A stretch of 51,770 nt of DNA, taken from the NCBI GenBank assembly GCA_024697065.1, contig JAILGE010000012.1, positions 1 to 51,770 on the forward strand, in the 5' to 3' direction. The translations under genes and the position numbers were made by a program. The DNA is from Lachnospiraceae bacterium. Its GTDB lineage: Bacteria; Bacillota; Clostridia; Lachnospirales; Lachnospiraceae. The notes beneath the pieces were generated by a model. It was not told where the DNA came from and searched no databases. It was given only the letters and a program-made list of their open reading frames with translations. This document shows, in pieces, positions 44,376 to 51,770 of the stretch (position 1 is its first letter; each line of letters opens with the position of its first letter).

Positions 44376-45095
44376 TCATTCGAACTGAATCGCAGTCTCA
44401 AGAGCGACCTCCATCATATTCGTGAAGCTGGTCTGTCTTTCCTCGGAAGATAAGGCCTCGCCGGTGATGAGATGATCTGAGATCGAAAACATCCCCAGCG
44501 CTCTCTTTCCGGCCTTTGCGGCATTCATATAAAGGGCAGCCGTCTCCATCTCTACACAGAGCACACCCATCTCTATCCATTTCGCATTTGCATCAGGCTG
44601 TGCATCATAGAATACGTCTGTTGATAAAACATTGCCCACGTTGTATTTTACTCCCAGCTTCTTCGCATTCTCCACAGCAGCGGAAAGCAGTGTGAAATCA
44701 GCTGAAGGAGCAAATGTACCCGGAAGCTGAAACTGTCTTGCGTAATTTGAATCCGTGGATGCACTGAGTGCAAAAACCAGATCCTTAAGCGCCACATCCT
44801 TCTTGTAAGAACCGGCGGATCCGATCCTTATGATGTTATCTATGTCAAAAAAATTAAATAGCTCATAGCTGTAGATACCGATGGAAGGCATTCCCATACC
44901 GCTGGCCATTACTGTCACGCGCTTGCCTTTGTATGTGCCGGTATAACCCTGAACACCTCTTACGTTATTAATGAGCTTTGCATCAGTGAGATAATTCTCC
45001 GCGATGAATTTCGAACGAAGCGGATCTCCCGGCATCAGAACTGTCTTTGCGAAATCTGCCGGTGTCGCATTAATATGCGGTGTAGGATATGCCAT
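44376..45095 (-). CDS. deoD: Purine-nucleoside phosphorylase, DeoD type
   Basis: The 239-residue protein has MPGDPLRSKFIAENYL, GMGMPSIGIYSYEL and the VEMETAALYMNA substrate-binding block of hexameric DeoD enzymes. It cleaves purine nucleosides with phosphate, feeding bases to salvage by Apt. GGAGG precedes the ATG. It is separated from the anti-sigma gene by 34 bases. Confidence 0.95.
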   Translation of the reverse strand: MAYPTPHINATPADFAKTVLMPGDPLRSKFIAENYLTDAKLINNVRGVQGYTGTYKGKRVTVMASGMGMPSIGIYSYELFNFFDIDNIIRIGSAGSYKKDVALKDLVFALSASTDSNYARQFQLPGTFAPSADFTLLSAAVENAKKLGVKYNVGNVLSTDVFYDAQPDANAKWIEMGVLCVEMETAALYMNAAKAGKRALGMFSISDHLITGEALSSEERQTSFTNMMEVALETAIQFE

Positions 45096-45129
45096 TATGT
45101 AGTACCTCCGGGAAGTTAAATTGATCTGA

Positions 45130-46335
45130 TCAGATGACGGAACGGCTTACCGAAAGGATCCCACCGTCCTCATCTATCATGTAAATATAAGTATATCGCG
45201 CAGTCTTGAAAGTGACAAGGTAAAACCCGCCTGTAATCTGCTCGTTTCTTTCCGTCGTTTTGGCCGAAGCTTTTACAGAAGGCGTCGCCGTTGCTTCCGT
45301 TGATGCCTTTACGGAAGGTGTCGCCGTTGCTTCCGCTGATGCCTTTACCGAAGGTGTTTCCGTTGCTTCCGCTGATGCCTTTACCGAAGGCGTCGCCGTT
45401 GCTCCCGCCGATGCCTTTATCTCACTCTCATCTTCAGCCTCTGAAGACGCTTTTGTCTGCTCTTTTATCTGATCGCCCGTGCTCTCACTTGCTTTAATCT
45501 CCGACTTCGGTGTCGGAACATTATCAAATTCCGGATCTTCTTCCTCTAACTGCCATGATGAACTATGCTCAGTTACCTGATCAACAGATACTCCCGCATC
45601 TCTCAGTGCTATATGATACGCAGTATTCGCGCCTGATTCATCATGCTTTTTCAAAGTACTCATATCTATCTTTTCGACCGTATTGGAAGAAACCGTTGCA
45701 TCTTCAGTTATGCCATTATCCGATACTGTATCGGGTTTATTATCATTATTATCGTTATTCTTATCGCTTGAAGTTGTCGCAGTAGCAACAGTAACATCTT
45801 CAGAACCTGTTTCATCCGTTCCGGTTGCAGGCTGCACCGCTGTCTCTTCCGTACCTGCAACTTCAACTGTTGCAACAGCCGTCTGATTATCACCCAGAGA
45901 ACCACTCTGATACATCGCACCGACTATAGCATTAACTGCTACATCCGCATTGGTACCGTTAAGATCCATCTTGGATATCATTTCTTCTGACGACTTATCC
46001 AGTGTCTTTACATTTACAACCCGGCCGTCGGAATTGACACCAAGTTCCACACCCGGATTAAGTTCAAGGGCAACAGTCCTTACCGCCCTGTTCTCGTTAT
46101 TTTTACCGGCTACCAGAAGCGCCACATTGCAGACGAGCAGAAGAGCCGCAGCCCCCGAAAGAACTGCAGGAACAAACACGCTGTAACGCGTGTGCCTTTT
46201 CTGCTTCAGATTCATGGGAACGACAGCGTCCTCTTCCGAAGCATTCTCAAGCCTTGCTTTTACATCTTTAAGCACATCCGGTGCCGCATGATAGCAGGCT
46301 TTTTTTAATTTTTCCTCGGTTTCTCTTCTGTTCAT
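45130..46335 (-). CDS. RsgI-like anti-sigma factor with repeat-rich external domain
   Basis: The 401-residue protein has a cytoplasmic N-terminus (about 1-50), one membrane helix (about 55-77) and an external domain starting TVALELNPGVELGVNSDGRVV. That is the signature of the RsgI family periplasmic region. A Thr/Asp/Ser-rich linker follows, then five KASAEATATPSV-type repeats and a final 40-residue strand segment (GGFYLVTFKTARYTYIYM). RsgI proteins hold SigI-type sigma factors; here the partner is ECF-like. The start at 46335 follows AGGAAGGA; a TTG extension to 46362 is rejected. It lies 16 bases after the sigma gene. Confidence 0.8.
   Translation of the reverse strand: MNRRETEEKLKKACYHAAPDVLKDVKARLENASEEDAVVPMNLKQKRHTRYSVFVPAVLSGAAALLLVCNVALLVAGKNNENRAVRTVALELNPGVELGVNSDGRVVNVKTLDKSSEEMISKMDLNGTNADVAVNAIVGAMYQSGSLGDNQTAVATVEVAGTEETAVQPATGTDETGSEDVTVATATTSSDKNNDNNDNKPDTVSDNGITEDATVSSNTVEKIDMSTLKKHDESGANTAYHIALRDAGVSVDQVTEHSSSWQLEEEDPEFDNVPTPKSEIKASESTGDQIKEQTKASSEAEDESEIKASAGATATPSVKASAEATETPSVKASAEATATPSVKASTEATATPSVKASAKTTERNEQITGGFYLVTFKTARYTYIYMIDEDGGILSVSRSVI
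45264..45418. repeat. 36-bp tandem repeats coding for KASAEATATPSV
   Basis: Four to five near-identical 36-bp units encode 12-residue repeats in the anti-sigma external domain. The repeat keeps the antisense strand open as well. Confidence 0.9.
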
Positions 46336-46351
46336 CGGATCCTTCCTGACT

Positions 46352-46933
46352 TTATCCTTCAAAAATCTTCTGGAGCTTCTTTATTGAACGGTTGTACTTC
46401 GAAAGAACCGTTGCAAGCGGCATATCCAACATCTCGGCTATTTCTCTGTGCTTTAATCCGGATACCGCATGAAGAAGCACGATCTGCGATTCTTCACTGT
46501 TCAGATTGGTAAGCGCGGCTTTCAATACCATCCTGTCTTCGCTTCCGAACTCGGCATTGTCATCTGCAATAGCATCCCACTCATAGTCTGGGATATCTGC
46601 ATATCTCTTCTGACTTCTTAATTTCATCAATGCCAGGTTTCTTGCGATGGTCATTATCCACGCCATTGGTTTGCCCTGAGTACGGTATTGATCAGCATTA
46701 AGACATACTTTTAAATATGTATCCTGCATAACATCCTCTGAGTCTTCCTCATTCTTGAGGATCGATAGGATGAATCCGTAGACCGCGCCCTTGGTCAGCT
46801 CATATACTTCATCGAGAGCCTGTGTCTTCCCTCTGGCAAGCTTACGCAAGTCTTTATCCAGTATTTTATTTCTTTCCTTCAGATCGTCCGACAGCTCATC
46901 GCCAGTCTCTGCGGTCATCAGTAATAACAGCAT
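46352..46933 (-). CDS. ECF-family RNA polymerase sigma factor
   Basis: The 193-residue protein has region 2 (VYGFILSILKNEEDSEDVMQDTYLKV, WIMTIARNLALMKLRSQKR) and region 4 with a helix-turn-helix (VSGLKHREIAEMLDMPLATVLSKYNRSIKKL). There is no region 3, so it is ECF-like. The ATG at 46933 is used because AGGAG stands seven bases upstream. The anti-sigma gene follows after 16 bases. Autoregulation is expected but I saw no clear ECF promoter; two 11-bp direct repeats lie upstream. Confidence 0.93.
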   Translation of the reverse strand: MLLLLMTAETGDELSDDLKERNKILDKDLRKLARGKTQALDEVYELTKGAVYGFILSILKNEEDSEDVMQDTYLKVCLNADQYRTQGKPMAWIMTIARNLALMKLRSQKRYADIPDYEWDAIADDNAEFGSEDRMVLKAALTNLNSEESQIVLLHAVSGLKHREIAEMLDMPLATVLSKYNRSIKKLQKIFEG

Positions 46934-46940
46934 AGTCGGT

Positions 46941-46973
46941 CTCCTTCCGGTATTATGATAATGCATATACCGG
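46941..46973 (-). promoter_or_regulatory. Hairpin next to the sigma gene ribosome site
   Basis: CCGGTAT and ATACCGG (7 bp) form a hairpin that ends one base before the AGGAG at 46941-46945. It may affect translation of the sigma gene. Confidence 0.4.
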
Positions 46974-46996
46974 AGTATTTATTTCAATAAATCGTA

Positions 46997-47018
46997 ATAA
47001 TCTTAAAATAATCTTAAA
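46997..47018. repeat. Two 11-bp AT-rich direct repeats
   Basis: ATAATCTTAAA occurs twice in tandem, between the cytidylate kinase-like gene terminator and the sigma gene. It could be a regulator site or an UP-like element. Confidence 0.5.
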
Positions 47019-47061
47019 AATTCAAATCCCACACTGCATAACAGATCAGACAGTGTGGGAT
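47014..47061 (-). terminator. Terminator of the cytidylate kinase-like gene
   Basis: ATCCCACACTG pairs perfectly with CAGTGTGGGAT across a 14-base loop; TTTGAATTTTT follows on the minus strand, just after the gene stop. Confidence 0.75.
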
Positions 47062-47068
47062 GCATTTA

Positions 47069-47668
47069 TCAATCAAGACTTGTTTTAATGATCTCGACAG
47101 CCTTATCCACTCCAAGTTTTCCGGTGTTGATTATCAGATCGTAATACCTGCTGTCGCCCCACTCATGATTCGAGTAGTAGTTATAGTAATTTGCTCTGTC
47201 CTTATCGCTCCTGATGCACATTGCCTCGGCAGCCTTGTGCGAGATATTGTGTTTGGCGGCGGTGTTTTTTATCCTGGTTTCCATATCCGCATGGACGAAC
47301 ACATTCAGGATCGGCGACATTTCGGAAAGTACGTAGTCGGCACATCTTCCGATAAAAATACCGGGACCCTCGGATGCGAGTTTTCTCATGGTATTGAACT
47401 GAGCCAGGTAAAGCTCTAATGTAAGAGGCTTCTGAAAACCTGTCCCGTAGCTGTTTACGCCCATGGCAATAGCATACAGAAAGCTGTTTGTCGGACGCTC
47501 ATCATTCTTCTCAAAGATTTCCTGAGCATAACCGCTCTTCTTTGCGGACTCTTCAAGTATCTCTCTGTCATAGAAAGGAATACCCAATTCTTTTGAGAGT
47601 TTCATTCCTATCTCTCTTCCACCGCTTCCCAGTTCTCTTCCGATAGTGATCAACTGATTTTCTTTCAT
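47069..47668 (-). CDS. Cytidylate kinase-like protein
   Basis: The 199-residue P-loop protein starts NQLITIGRELGSGGREIGMKL, with GSGGRE in place of a strict Walker A, and has LGIPFYDREILEESAKKSGY and IFIGRCADYVL. This is the cytidylate kinase-2 family (Cmk-like), common in Lachnospiraceae and distinct from true CMP kinase. The substrate is not known. GGAGG precedes the ATG. It stands alone, with a terminator after it. Confidence 0.85.
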   Translation of the reverse strand: MKENQLITIGRELGSGGREIGMKLSKELGIPFYDREILEESAKKSGYAQEIFEKNDERPTNSFLYAIAMGVNSYGTGFQKPLTLELYLAQFNTMRKLASEGPGIFIGRCADYVLSEMSPILNVFVHADMETRIKNTAAKHNISHKAAEAMCIRSDKDRANYYNYYSNHEWGDSRYYDLIINTGKLGVDKAVEIIKTSLD

Positions 47669-47731
47669 GTCGTAACCTCCTGCCGCTTGCTGATTGTCGT
47701 TTGCCCACTCATATTACTTTGATCCGTCTGT

Positions 47732-47767
47732 AAAAAAAGACACCCTCCGCATTCTACGGAAGATGTC
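47732..47767 (-). terminator. Terminator of the CheY-like gene
   Basis: GACATCTTCCG pairs with CGGAGGGTGTC (with G-T pairs), followed by TTTTTTT on the minus strand, about 50 bases after the gene stop. Confidence 0.85.
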
Positions 47768-47819
47768 CATAACTCACTACAATTCCGGCCGCGGAACTAA
47801 AGCTCTATGCCGGTTCTGA

Positions 47820-48179
47820 TCAGCCGACTACTTTCTTAACTGCCTCGATTACACGATCAGCCTGGAAAGGCTTTACGATGAAATCTCTGGCTCCTGACTG
47901 AATAGCCTCAATAACCATCGCCTGCTGTCCCATTGCTGAGCACATTATAACCTTGGCATTGGAATCGCCTGCCTTGATCTCCTTTAACGCCTGAATTCCG
48001 TCCTTCTCAGGCATTGTGATATCCATAAGTACAAGATCGGGTTTAACTTCAGCGTACTTGCTGACTGCAACATTTCCATTTTCTGCTTCGCCGGCAACTT
48101 CATATCCGTTCTTGGTAAGGATATCCTTTATCATCATGCGCATAAAAGCAGCATCGTCTACAACCAGTATCTTCGCCAT
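47820..48179 (-). CDS. CheY-like single-domain response regulator
   Basis: The 119-residue receiver domain has the acidic pair VVDD, the phospho-Asp in LVLMDITMPEKDG (about residue 53), Ser/Thr in MCSAMG and Lys in IVKPFQ. It has no output domain and matches chemotaxis CheY in length and sequence. No other che gene lies in the window. It may act on flagella or another target. Confidence 0.9.
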   Translation of the reverse strand: MAKILVVDDAAFMRMMIKDILTKNGYEVAGEAENGNVAVSKYAEVKPDLVLMDITMPEKDGIQALKEIKAGDSNAKVIMCSAMGQQAMVIEAIQSGARDFIVKPFQADRVIEAVKKVVG

Positions 48180-48345
48180 TTAGACACTCCTCACAATGTT
48201 TCGACTTCCCCTCTCATTCCGTTAAGGGGGTTCTCTGTTATTATAACAAAATAAACCTTTTTGTCTATCTAATATTTAGCAGGTATTCCCGTCTTTGAGT
48301 ATCATATCATAATAATGCTCAAAAAACAAGATTGTGCAAAATAGT

Positions 48346-49593
48346 TTAAACCGCTGATGAGTTGAGATATTTTTCCTGCTCCGGGGTAAGTACATCAATC
48401 TCTTTACCAAGGAATGCAAGCTTCTTTACAGCAACTTCCCTGTCAACATCTGCAGGAACATCGATGAGTTTTTCCTTAAGATCTGCGCCATGCTCTACAA
48501 GATATTTTGCGGAAAGTGCCTGGATGGCAAAACTCATATCCATGATCTCCGCCGGGTGACCGTCACCGCATGCGAGATTTACAAGTCTTCCTTCTCCCAA
48601 TACCGCAAGGGTACGTCCGTTGGAAAGCTTATAACCGATGATGTTATTTCTGAGTTCATGGCTTTCAACAGCGATCTTGCGAAGACCTGCCATATCTATC
48701 TCACAATCGAAGTGTCCGGCATTGCAAAGTATCGCACCGTCCTTCATCTCCATGAAATCTTCCTCTTCAATTACTTTGTCGCAACCTGTTACGGTAACGA
48801 AGAAATCACCGAGAGCCGCTGCTTTTTTCATGGGCATTACTTCAAAACCGTCCATTACAGCTTCGATAGCCTTTACCGGATCGATCTCGGTAACAATGAC
48901 TTTTGCTCCAAGGCCCTTGGCTCTCATGGAAACACCCTTGCCACACCAGCCGTATCCCGCAACAACAACGGTCTTGCCGGCTACGATAAGATTGGTCGTA
49001 CGATTGATACCGTCCCATACGGACTGGCCTGTACCATAGCGGTTATCAAAGAAGTGCTTGCACTGTGCGTTATTTACACGTACCATAGGGAATTCAAGCT
49101 TTCCATCACGGTTCATGGCTTCAAGTCTGAGGATACCTGTAGTAGTCTCTTCACATCCGCCTATAACCTGCGGGATAAGATCTTTGAATTCCGTATGCAT
49201 CATGTGAACCAGATCACCGCCGTCATCGATTATGATATTGGGTGCCACCTTAAGGACAGCCCTGATATGCTCATTGTATTCCTCCGGAGTACTTCCGTGC
49301 CATGCATGAACCTCGAGTCCGTCTGCAACCAGAGCCGCAGCCACGTCATCCTGAGTGGAGAGCGGATTGGATCCGGTAACATACATATCGGCACCGCCTG
49401 CTTTAAGAACCTTGCAGAGGTAAGCTGTCTTTGCTTCCAAATGAACCGAAAGTGCAACTTTTTTACCTGCGAAAGGTTTTGTCTTCGAAAACTCCTCTTC
49501 AAGTGTACGAAGAAGGTCACAATGGTTTTTCACCCACTCGATCTTCATCGCGCCCGAGGGCGCAAGGTTGATATCTCTGATTTCACTTGCCAT
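48346..49593 (-). CDS. ahcY: Adenosylhomocysteinase
   Basis: The 415-residue protein has the substrate-domain motif SVHLEAKTAYL, the NAD-binding VVVAGYGWCGKGVSMRAKGLG and NAGHFDCEIDM. It cleaves S-adenosylhomocysteine to adenosine and homocysteine. The start at 49593 lies eight bases after GGAGG. The length is the shorter bacterial/archaeal type. It stands alone; no strong terminator follows. Confidence 0.95.
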   Translation of the reverse strand: MASEIRDINLAPSGAMKIEWVKNHCDLLRTLEEEFSKTKPFAGKKVALSVHLEAKTAYLCKVLKAGGADMYVTGSNPLSTQDDVAAALVADGLEVHAWHGSTPEEYNEHIRAVLKVAPNIIIDDGGDLVHMMHTEFKDLIPQVIGGCEETTTGILRLEAMNRDGKLEFPMVRVNNAQCKHFFDNRYGTGQSVWDGINRTTNLIVAGKTVVVAGYGWCGKGVSMRAKGLGAKVIVTEIDPVKAIEAVMDGFEVMPMKKAAALGDFFVTVTGCDKVIEEEDFMEMKDGAILCNAGHFDCEIDMAGLRKIAVESHELRNNIIGYKLSNGRTLAVLGEGRLVNLACGDGHPAEIMDMSFAIQALSAKYLVEHGADLKEKLIDVPADVDREVAVKKLAFLGKEIDVLTPEQEKYLNSSAV

Positions 49594-49682
49594 AATCCAT
49601 TCCTCCATATTTGCTCTGCACGTATTATCGCAGTTTTATTCAACACCATGATATTTTATATTAATAAGGCAATCTTTACAAT

Positions 49683-49711
49683 AAAAAAGCACACCGTAAA
49701 AACGATGTGCT
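49683..49711 (-). terminator. Terminator of the 65-residue protein gene
   Basis: AGCACATCGT pairs with ACGGTGTGCT around TTTT, followed by TTTTTT on the minus strand. Confidence 0.85.
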
Positions 49712-49740
49712 CAAAATTTGAATCATCAGTACACTTCGCC

Positions 49741-49938
49741 TCAGGATATCATGATGGATTCGATCTTAAATGCATCACCACTCTTGATGGTCTGCTTGTT
49801 GATCTTCTCTCTTGCATCATCCTCTGTCTTAGCCTGTATAGCCTGCGAAATGTCAGAAGTAAGAAAATATCCTCTGAGAAATCTCTCTGCAAGATATTCG
49901 CCACTTACCATATCAATGATAACAAAACGCTCTGTCAT
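49741..49938 (-). CDS. Small protein of unknown function
   Basis: The 65-residue protein (starts MTERFVIIDMVSGEYLAERF) is soluble, with a strand-helix pattern and an SISQAIQAKTEDDAR-like helix (seen as DISQAIQAKTEDDAREKI). A terminator follows and GGGGGC precedes the ATG, so it looks like a real monocistronic gene. No family is recognised. Confidence 0.65.
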   Translation of the reverse strand: MTERFVIIDMVSGEYLAERFLRGYFLTSDISQAIQAKTEDDAREKINKQTIKSGDAFKIESIMIS

Positions 49939-50097
49939 ATTATTGCCCCCTAAAAAATAGAACCCTACGAATATGGTATTTTACCATACAACTCGAAAGA
50001 GTGCAAATTTTTTTAAACATTTTCACCAAACTTACAGGATGATAAAACATCAACTTTCATAAAATGACTTTACAAATCGTTTTATTTTTTAAACATA

Positions 50098-50136
50098 AAA
50101 AATACCGCCCGAGATAAGTATTCATCAGGGACGGTA
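50098..50136 (-). terminator. Terminator of the first small membrane protein gene
   Basis: ACCG-T-CCC pairs with GGG-CGGT (one bulge) and runs into TATTTTTT on the minus strand. Confidence 0.7.
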
Positions 50137-50160
50137 GCAGATTCAGATCAGGTTGTAAAA

Positions 50161-50391
50161 TTACAGAACTCCAATCATTTTTAATATGACAGCTATACAT
50201 GCAAGCATTGCTGCTATTATTGCAATACCGGTGATACGTATCTTGCCGTCAGAAGCATTTTCCCAGTTACCTGACTTATCCATTCCCGGATGGGCGGAAA
50301 GATAGTCCCTGTAGCTCTGAGGACTTACTATCATCCACATTGAAAATAAAATAACAAAAACAGCTGCAACGATAAAAACAACAAGTTTCAA
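50161..50391 (-). CDS. Small two-helix membrane protein (paralogue 1)
   Basis: The 76-residue protein has two hydrophobic helices (about 3-22 and 53-73) joined by a loop with SPQSYRDYLSAHPGMDKSG and NASDGKIRITG. The start is TTG at 50391, preceded by AAAGG; an ATG just upstream is out of frame and hits a stop at once. It is a paralogue of the 80-residue protein 205 bases upstream. The function is unknown. Confidence 0.7.
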   Translation of the reverse strand: MKLVVFIVAAVFVILFSMWMIVSPQSYRDYLSAHPGMDKSGNWENASDGKIRITGIAIIAAMLACIAVILKMIGVL

Positions 50392-50595
50392 AACATTTTT
50401 CCTTTCTTAAACGTGAAGTATAGTTTTAATGCTATCATCCTTAACCATAAAACAGCGGCTAATATAAATTAGCCATAATGTATCAAATACTTTTCTGAAT
50501 GTCAATATTATATTTCAACAATACCAAGTGAACAAATAAAAATGTCCCGCTCCAAAGAAAACGGATCATATTTCATTAACATTATCTCTGCTTAT

Positions 50596-50838
50596 TCAGA
50601 TAATCCCAACAACTTTTAGAATAATTGCAGCGACAGCAACCGAAATCAGGATTGTAATCGCCCCCTGTTTCCTGATCGTTCCATCCGAAGCATCTGTCAT
50701 TTTACCATATGGATCCCACCCCGGATTTTTAGCAATAAAATCCCTGTACCAGTCCGGACTAACCATCATCAATACAGCCTGAACATCAACTATGATCATA
50801 ACAACAAAAAATATTATTAATCTAATACGACTTCCCAT
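50596..50838 (-). CDS. Small two-helix membrane protein (paralogue 2)
   Basis: The 80-residue protein has two helices and the same loop pattern as its neighbour (SPDWYRDFIAKNPGWDPYG, then DASDGTIRKQGA). AGGGG stands eight bases before the ATG. A perfect 16-bp palindrome lies 44 bases upstream over a possible -35 box. The function is unknown; the shared W/SYRDF...ASDG loop is the conserved part. Confidence 0.7.
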   Translation of the reverse strand: MGSRIRLIIFFVVMIIVDVQAVLMMVSPDWYRDFIAKNPGWDPYGKMTDASDGTIRKQGAITILISVAVAAIILKVVGII

Positions 50839-50881
50839 TAATATTTACCCCTTATGTATATTTTTTGATTAGAGATAGGTT

Positions 50882-50897
50882 TGTCAAATATTTGACA
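50882..50897. promoter_or_regulatory. 16-bp perfect palindrome (operator candidate)
   Basis: TGTCAAATATTTGACA is a perfect palindrome. Its right half supplies a consensus TTGACA -35 box for the downstream small membrane protein gene on the minus strand. It lies directly after the tRNA cluster terminator. Confidence 0.55.
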
Positions 50898-50936
50898 TAA
50901 AAAAAGAAGCCTCTGTCAGGAATTAAAGAAGCTTCT
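50898..50936 (-). terminator. Terminator of the tRNA cluster
   Basis: AGAAGC pairs with GCTTCT across a 20-base loop, followed by TTTTTTT on the minus strand, just after tRNA-Leu. Confidence 0.65.
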
Positions 50937-50949
50937 GATACTTAATAAC

Positions 50950-51033
50950 TGCCGGCGACCGGAATCGAACCGGTACGATATTGCTACCACGGGATTTTAA
51001 GTCCCGCGCGTCTGCCAGTTCCGCCACGCCGGC
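50950..51033 (-). tRNA. tRNA-Leu (anticodon TAA)
   Basis: This is an 84-nt class II tRNA with acceptor GCCGGCG/CGCCGGC, anticodon arm GGGACTTAAAATCCC (TAA) and a long variable arm. CCA is not encoded. Confidence 0.95.
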
Positions 51034-51040
51034 ATAAAGA

Positions 51041-51113
51041 TGGAAGTTACAGGGCTCGAACCTGTGACCCTCTGCTTGTAAGGCAGATGCTCTCCCAGCT
51101 GAGCTAAACTTCC
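51041..51113 (-). tRNA. tRNA-Val (anticodon TAC)
   Basis: This is a 73-nt cloverleaf with acceptor GGAAGTT/AACTTCC, anticodon loop CTTACAA (TAC) and T-loop TTCGAGC. CCA is not encoded. Confidence 0.95.
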
Positions 51114-51217
51114 GTTTTAAACTACTGGGGAATATCCAGTTGTCAATAATACCATTGATCCTACAACCGTTACTGAAGAATATCAAGGAATTCAACAATT
51201 CATGGTTGTGAATCTCA

Positions 51218-51291
51218 CGACCCAGATCGGACTCGAACCGACGACCTCCGCCGTGACAGGGCGGCGCTCTAACCAACTGAGCCACTAGGCC
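51218..51291 (-). tRNA. tRNA-Asp (anticodon GTC)
   Basis: This is a 74-nt cloverleaf with acceptor GGCCTAG/CTGGGTC (two G-T pairs), anticodon loop CTGTCAC (GTC), T-loop TTCGAGT and discriminator G, the aspartate identity base. Confidence 0.95.
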
Positions 51292-51337
51292 ATAATGTCA
51301 TTATACAGATAATCCTAATCCGATATCGTTCAGGAAA

Positions 51338-51411
51338 TGGACCTTCGGGGACTCGAACCCAGGACCGACCGGTTATGAGCCGGTTGCTCTAACCAACTGA
51401 GCTAAAGGTCC
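51338..51411 (-). tRNA. tRNA with CAT anticodon (Met, or lysidine-modified Ile)
   Basis: This is a 74-nt cloverleaf with acceptor GGACCTT/AAGGTCC and anticodon loop CTCATAA. The GGACCTTTAGCTCAGTTGG start and CGGCTCATAACCG arm resemble what I recall of the Bacillus minor tRNA-Ile whose CAT is modified by TilS. Elongator Met is the alternative; it is not initiator Met. Confidence 0.85.
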
Positions 51412-51439
51412 AGAACAATCTAATTTATGAAAAAAAATA

Positions 51440-51512
51440 AGCCGATGATCGGACTCGAACCGATAACCTGCTGATTACAAATCAGCTGCTCTGCCAATTG
51501 AGCCACATCGGC
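51440..51512 (-). tRNA. tRNA-Thr (anticodon TGT)
   Basis: This is a 73-nt cloverleaf with acceptor GCCGATG/CATCGGC, anticodon loop TTTGTAA (TGT) and T-loop TTCGAGT. CCA is not encoded. Confidence 0.95.
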
Positions 51513-51634
51513 GTATTTAACTAAGGAATAAATACGTAAAACTTTATTCAACTGTAGCTGTAAAATGATAACAAATTTCGTATCATTTTGCAAGTGAATC
51601 TTTAATTATTTTGAATTAATTTACAAAATAATCA

Positions 51635-51706
51635 TGACTCCGACGGGAATTGAACCCGTGTTACCGCCGTGAAAGGGCGATGTCTTAACCGCTTGACCAC
51701 GGAGCC
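51635..51706 (-). tRNA. tRNA-Glu (anticodon TTC)
   Basis: This is a 72-nt cloverleaf with acceptor GGCTCCG/CGGAGTC, anticodon loop CTTTCAC (TTC) and T-loop TTCAATT. It is the first tRNA of the cluster in the direction of transcription. The promoter lies outside the window or in the last 64 bases, where I saw none. Confidence 0.94.
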
Positions 51707-51770
51707 TTATTACGGGTACTTTGCTTGCTTAAGCATCCCCAGGTGTGAACTCTCATTCACTGATCCATTC

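Noticed and set aside
48490-49953. 487-residue open frame antisense to ahcY
   Set aside because: The minus strand encodes a clear adenosylhomocysteinase; the antisense frame has no ribosome site or motif and reflects codon bias.
50923-51285. 120-residue open frame across tRNA-Leu, tRNA-Val and tRNA-Asp
   Set aside because: It is entirely made of tRNA genes on the same strand.
51707-51770. C-terminal end of a protein gene upstream of tRNA-Glu
   Set aside because: One minus frame is open to a TAA four bases before the tRNA, but 18 codons with no recognisable motif are not enough; rRNA ends were also considered and do not match.

Overview
The window reads as a chromosomal core segment of a Gram-positive anaerobe of the Clostridia, most likely a Lachnospiraceae member of the Butyrivibrio/Roseburia type. 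This is inferred from: an apt-rel-MBL-hemZ cluster; groESL under a CIRCE element; a T-box-controlled trp operon; pyrB with a separate pyrI; Shine-Dalgarno sites of the GGAGG type; occasional TTG starts; and several small proteins that I associate with that family. No phage, insertion sequence, CRISPR array or rRNA is visible. Most genes lie on the minus strand. Plus-strand islands lie at about 13.0-17.9 kb and 30.7-34.9 kb.

Layout. 0-3.6 kb: the start of rlmH, a FecR-domain membrane protein with a Pro-Thr repeat stalk, and hemZ. 3.6-7.3 kb: apt, bifunctional rel and a metallo-beta-lactamase-fold hydrolase; a terminator separates this unit from hemZ. 7.3-10.7 kb: a heterodimeric ABC exporter with one degenerate ATP site. 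10.8-12.9 kb: groES-groEL with promoter and CIRCE. 13.0-17.9 kb (plus): a membrane diguanylate cyclase, an ABC-F ATPase with a candidate leader peptide, a HAD phosphatase and a zinc-ribbon membrane protein. 18-26.2 kb (minus): a near-continuous run pyrB-pyrI-pheA-DUF815 ATPase-ppx-ppk1 behind a promoter, a leader ORF and a terminator resembling the enterobacterial pyrBI attenuator. 26.2-30.6 kb: two COG0523/CobW-type GTPases, one with a long His/Asp/Cys metal-binding region and one carrying a YcgQ-like C-terminus, then SEC-C, YqeY and nucleoid-associated proteins. 30.7-34.9 kb (plus): tRNA-Arg, a structured leader and Ser-rich lipoprotein, then a two-gene unit encoding a degenerate AAA+ protein and a soluble VirD4-like ATPase. 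35-41.7 kb (minus): T-box-trpD-E-G-C-B-A plus a small Cys-containing protein, with no trpF. 41.7-50.9 kb: a dynamin-like GTPase, deoD, an ECF sigma/RsgI-like anti-sigma pair, a cytidylate kinase-like protein, a CheY-like protein, ahcY and small proteins. 50.9-51.7 kb: six tRNA genes.

Working logic. Much of the window concerns nucleotide and stress economy: Apt, Rel, PyrBI, Ppk/Ppx and DeoD. It also carries aromatic amino acid synthesis (PheA, Trp) and signalling (c-di-GMP, CheY, ECF sigma). The least explained item is the pseudo-AAA+/VirD4-like pair. It looks like a domesticated, non-conjugative descendant of a type IV coupling protein. All functional calls are from reading motifs in the sequence; no database search was possible.
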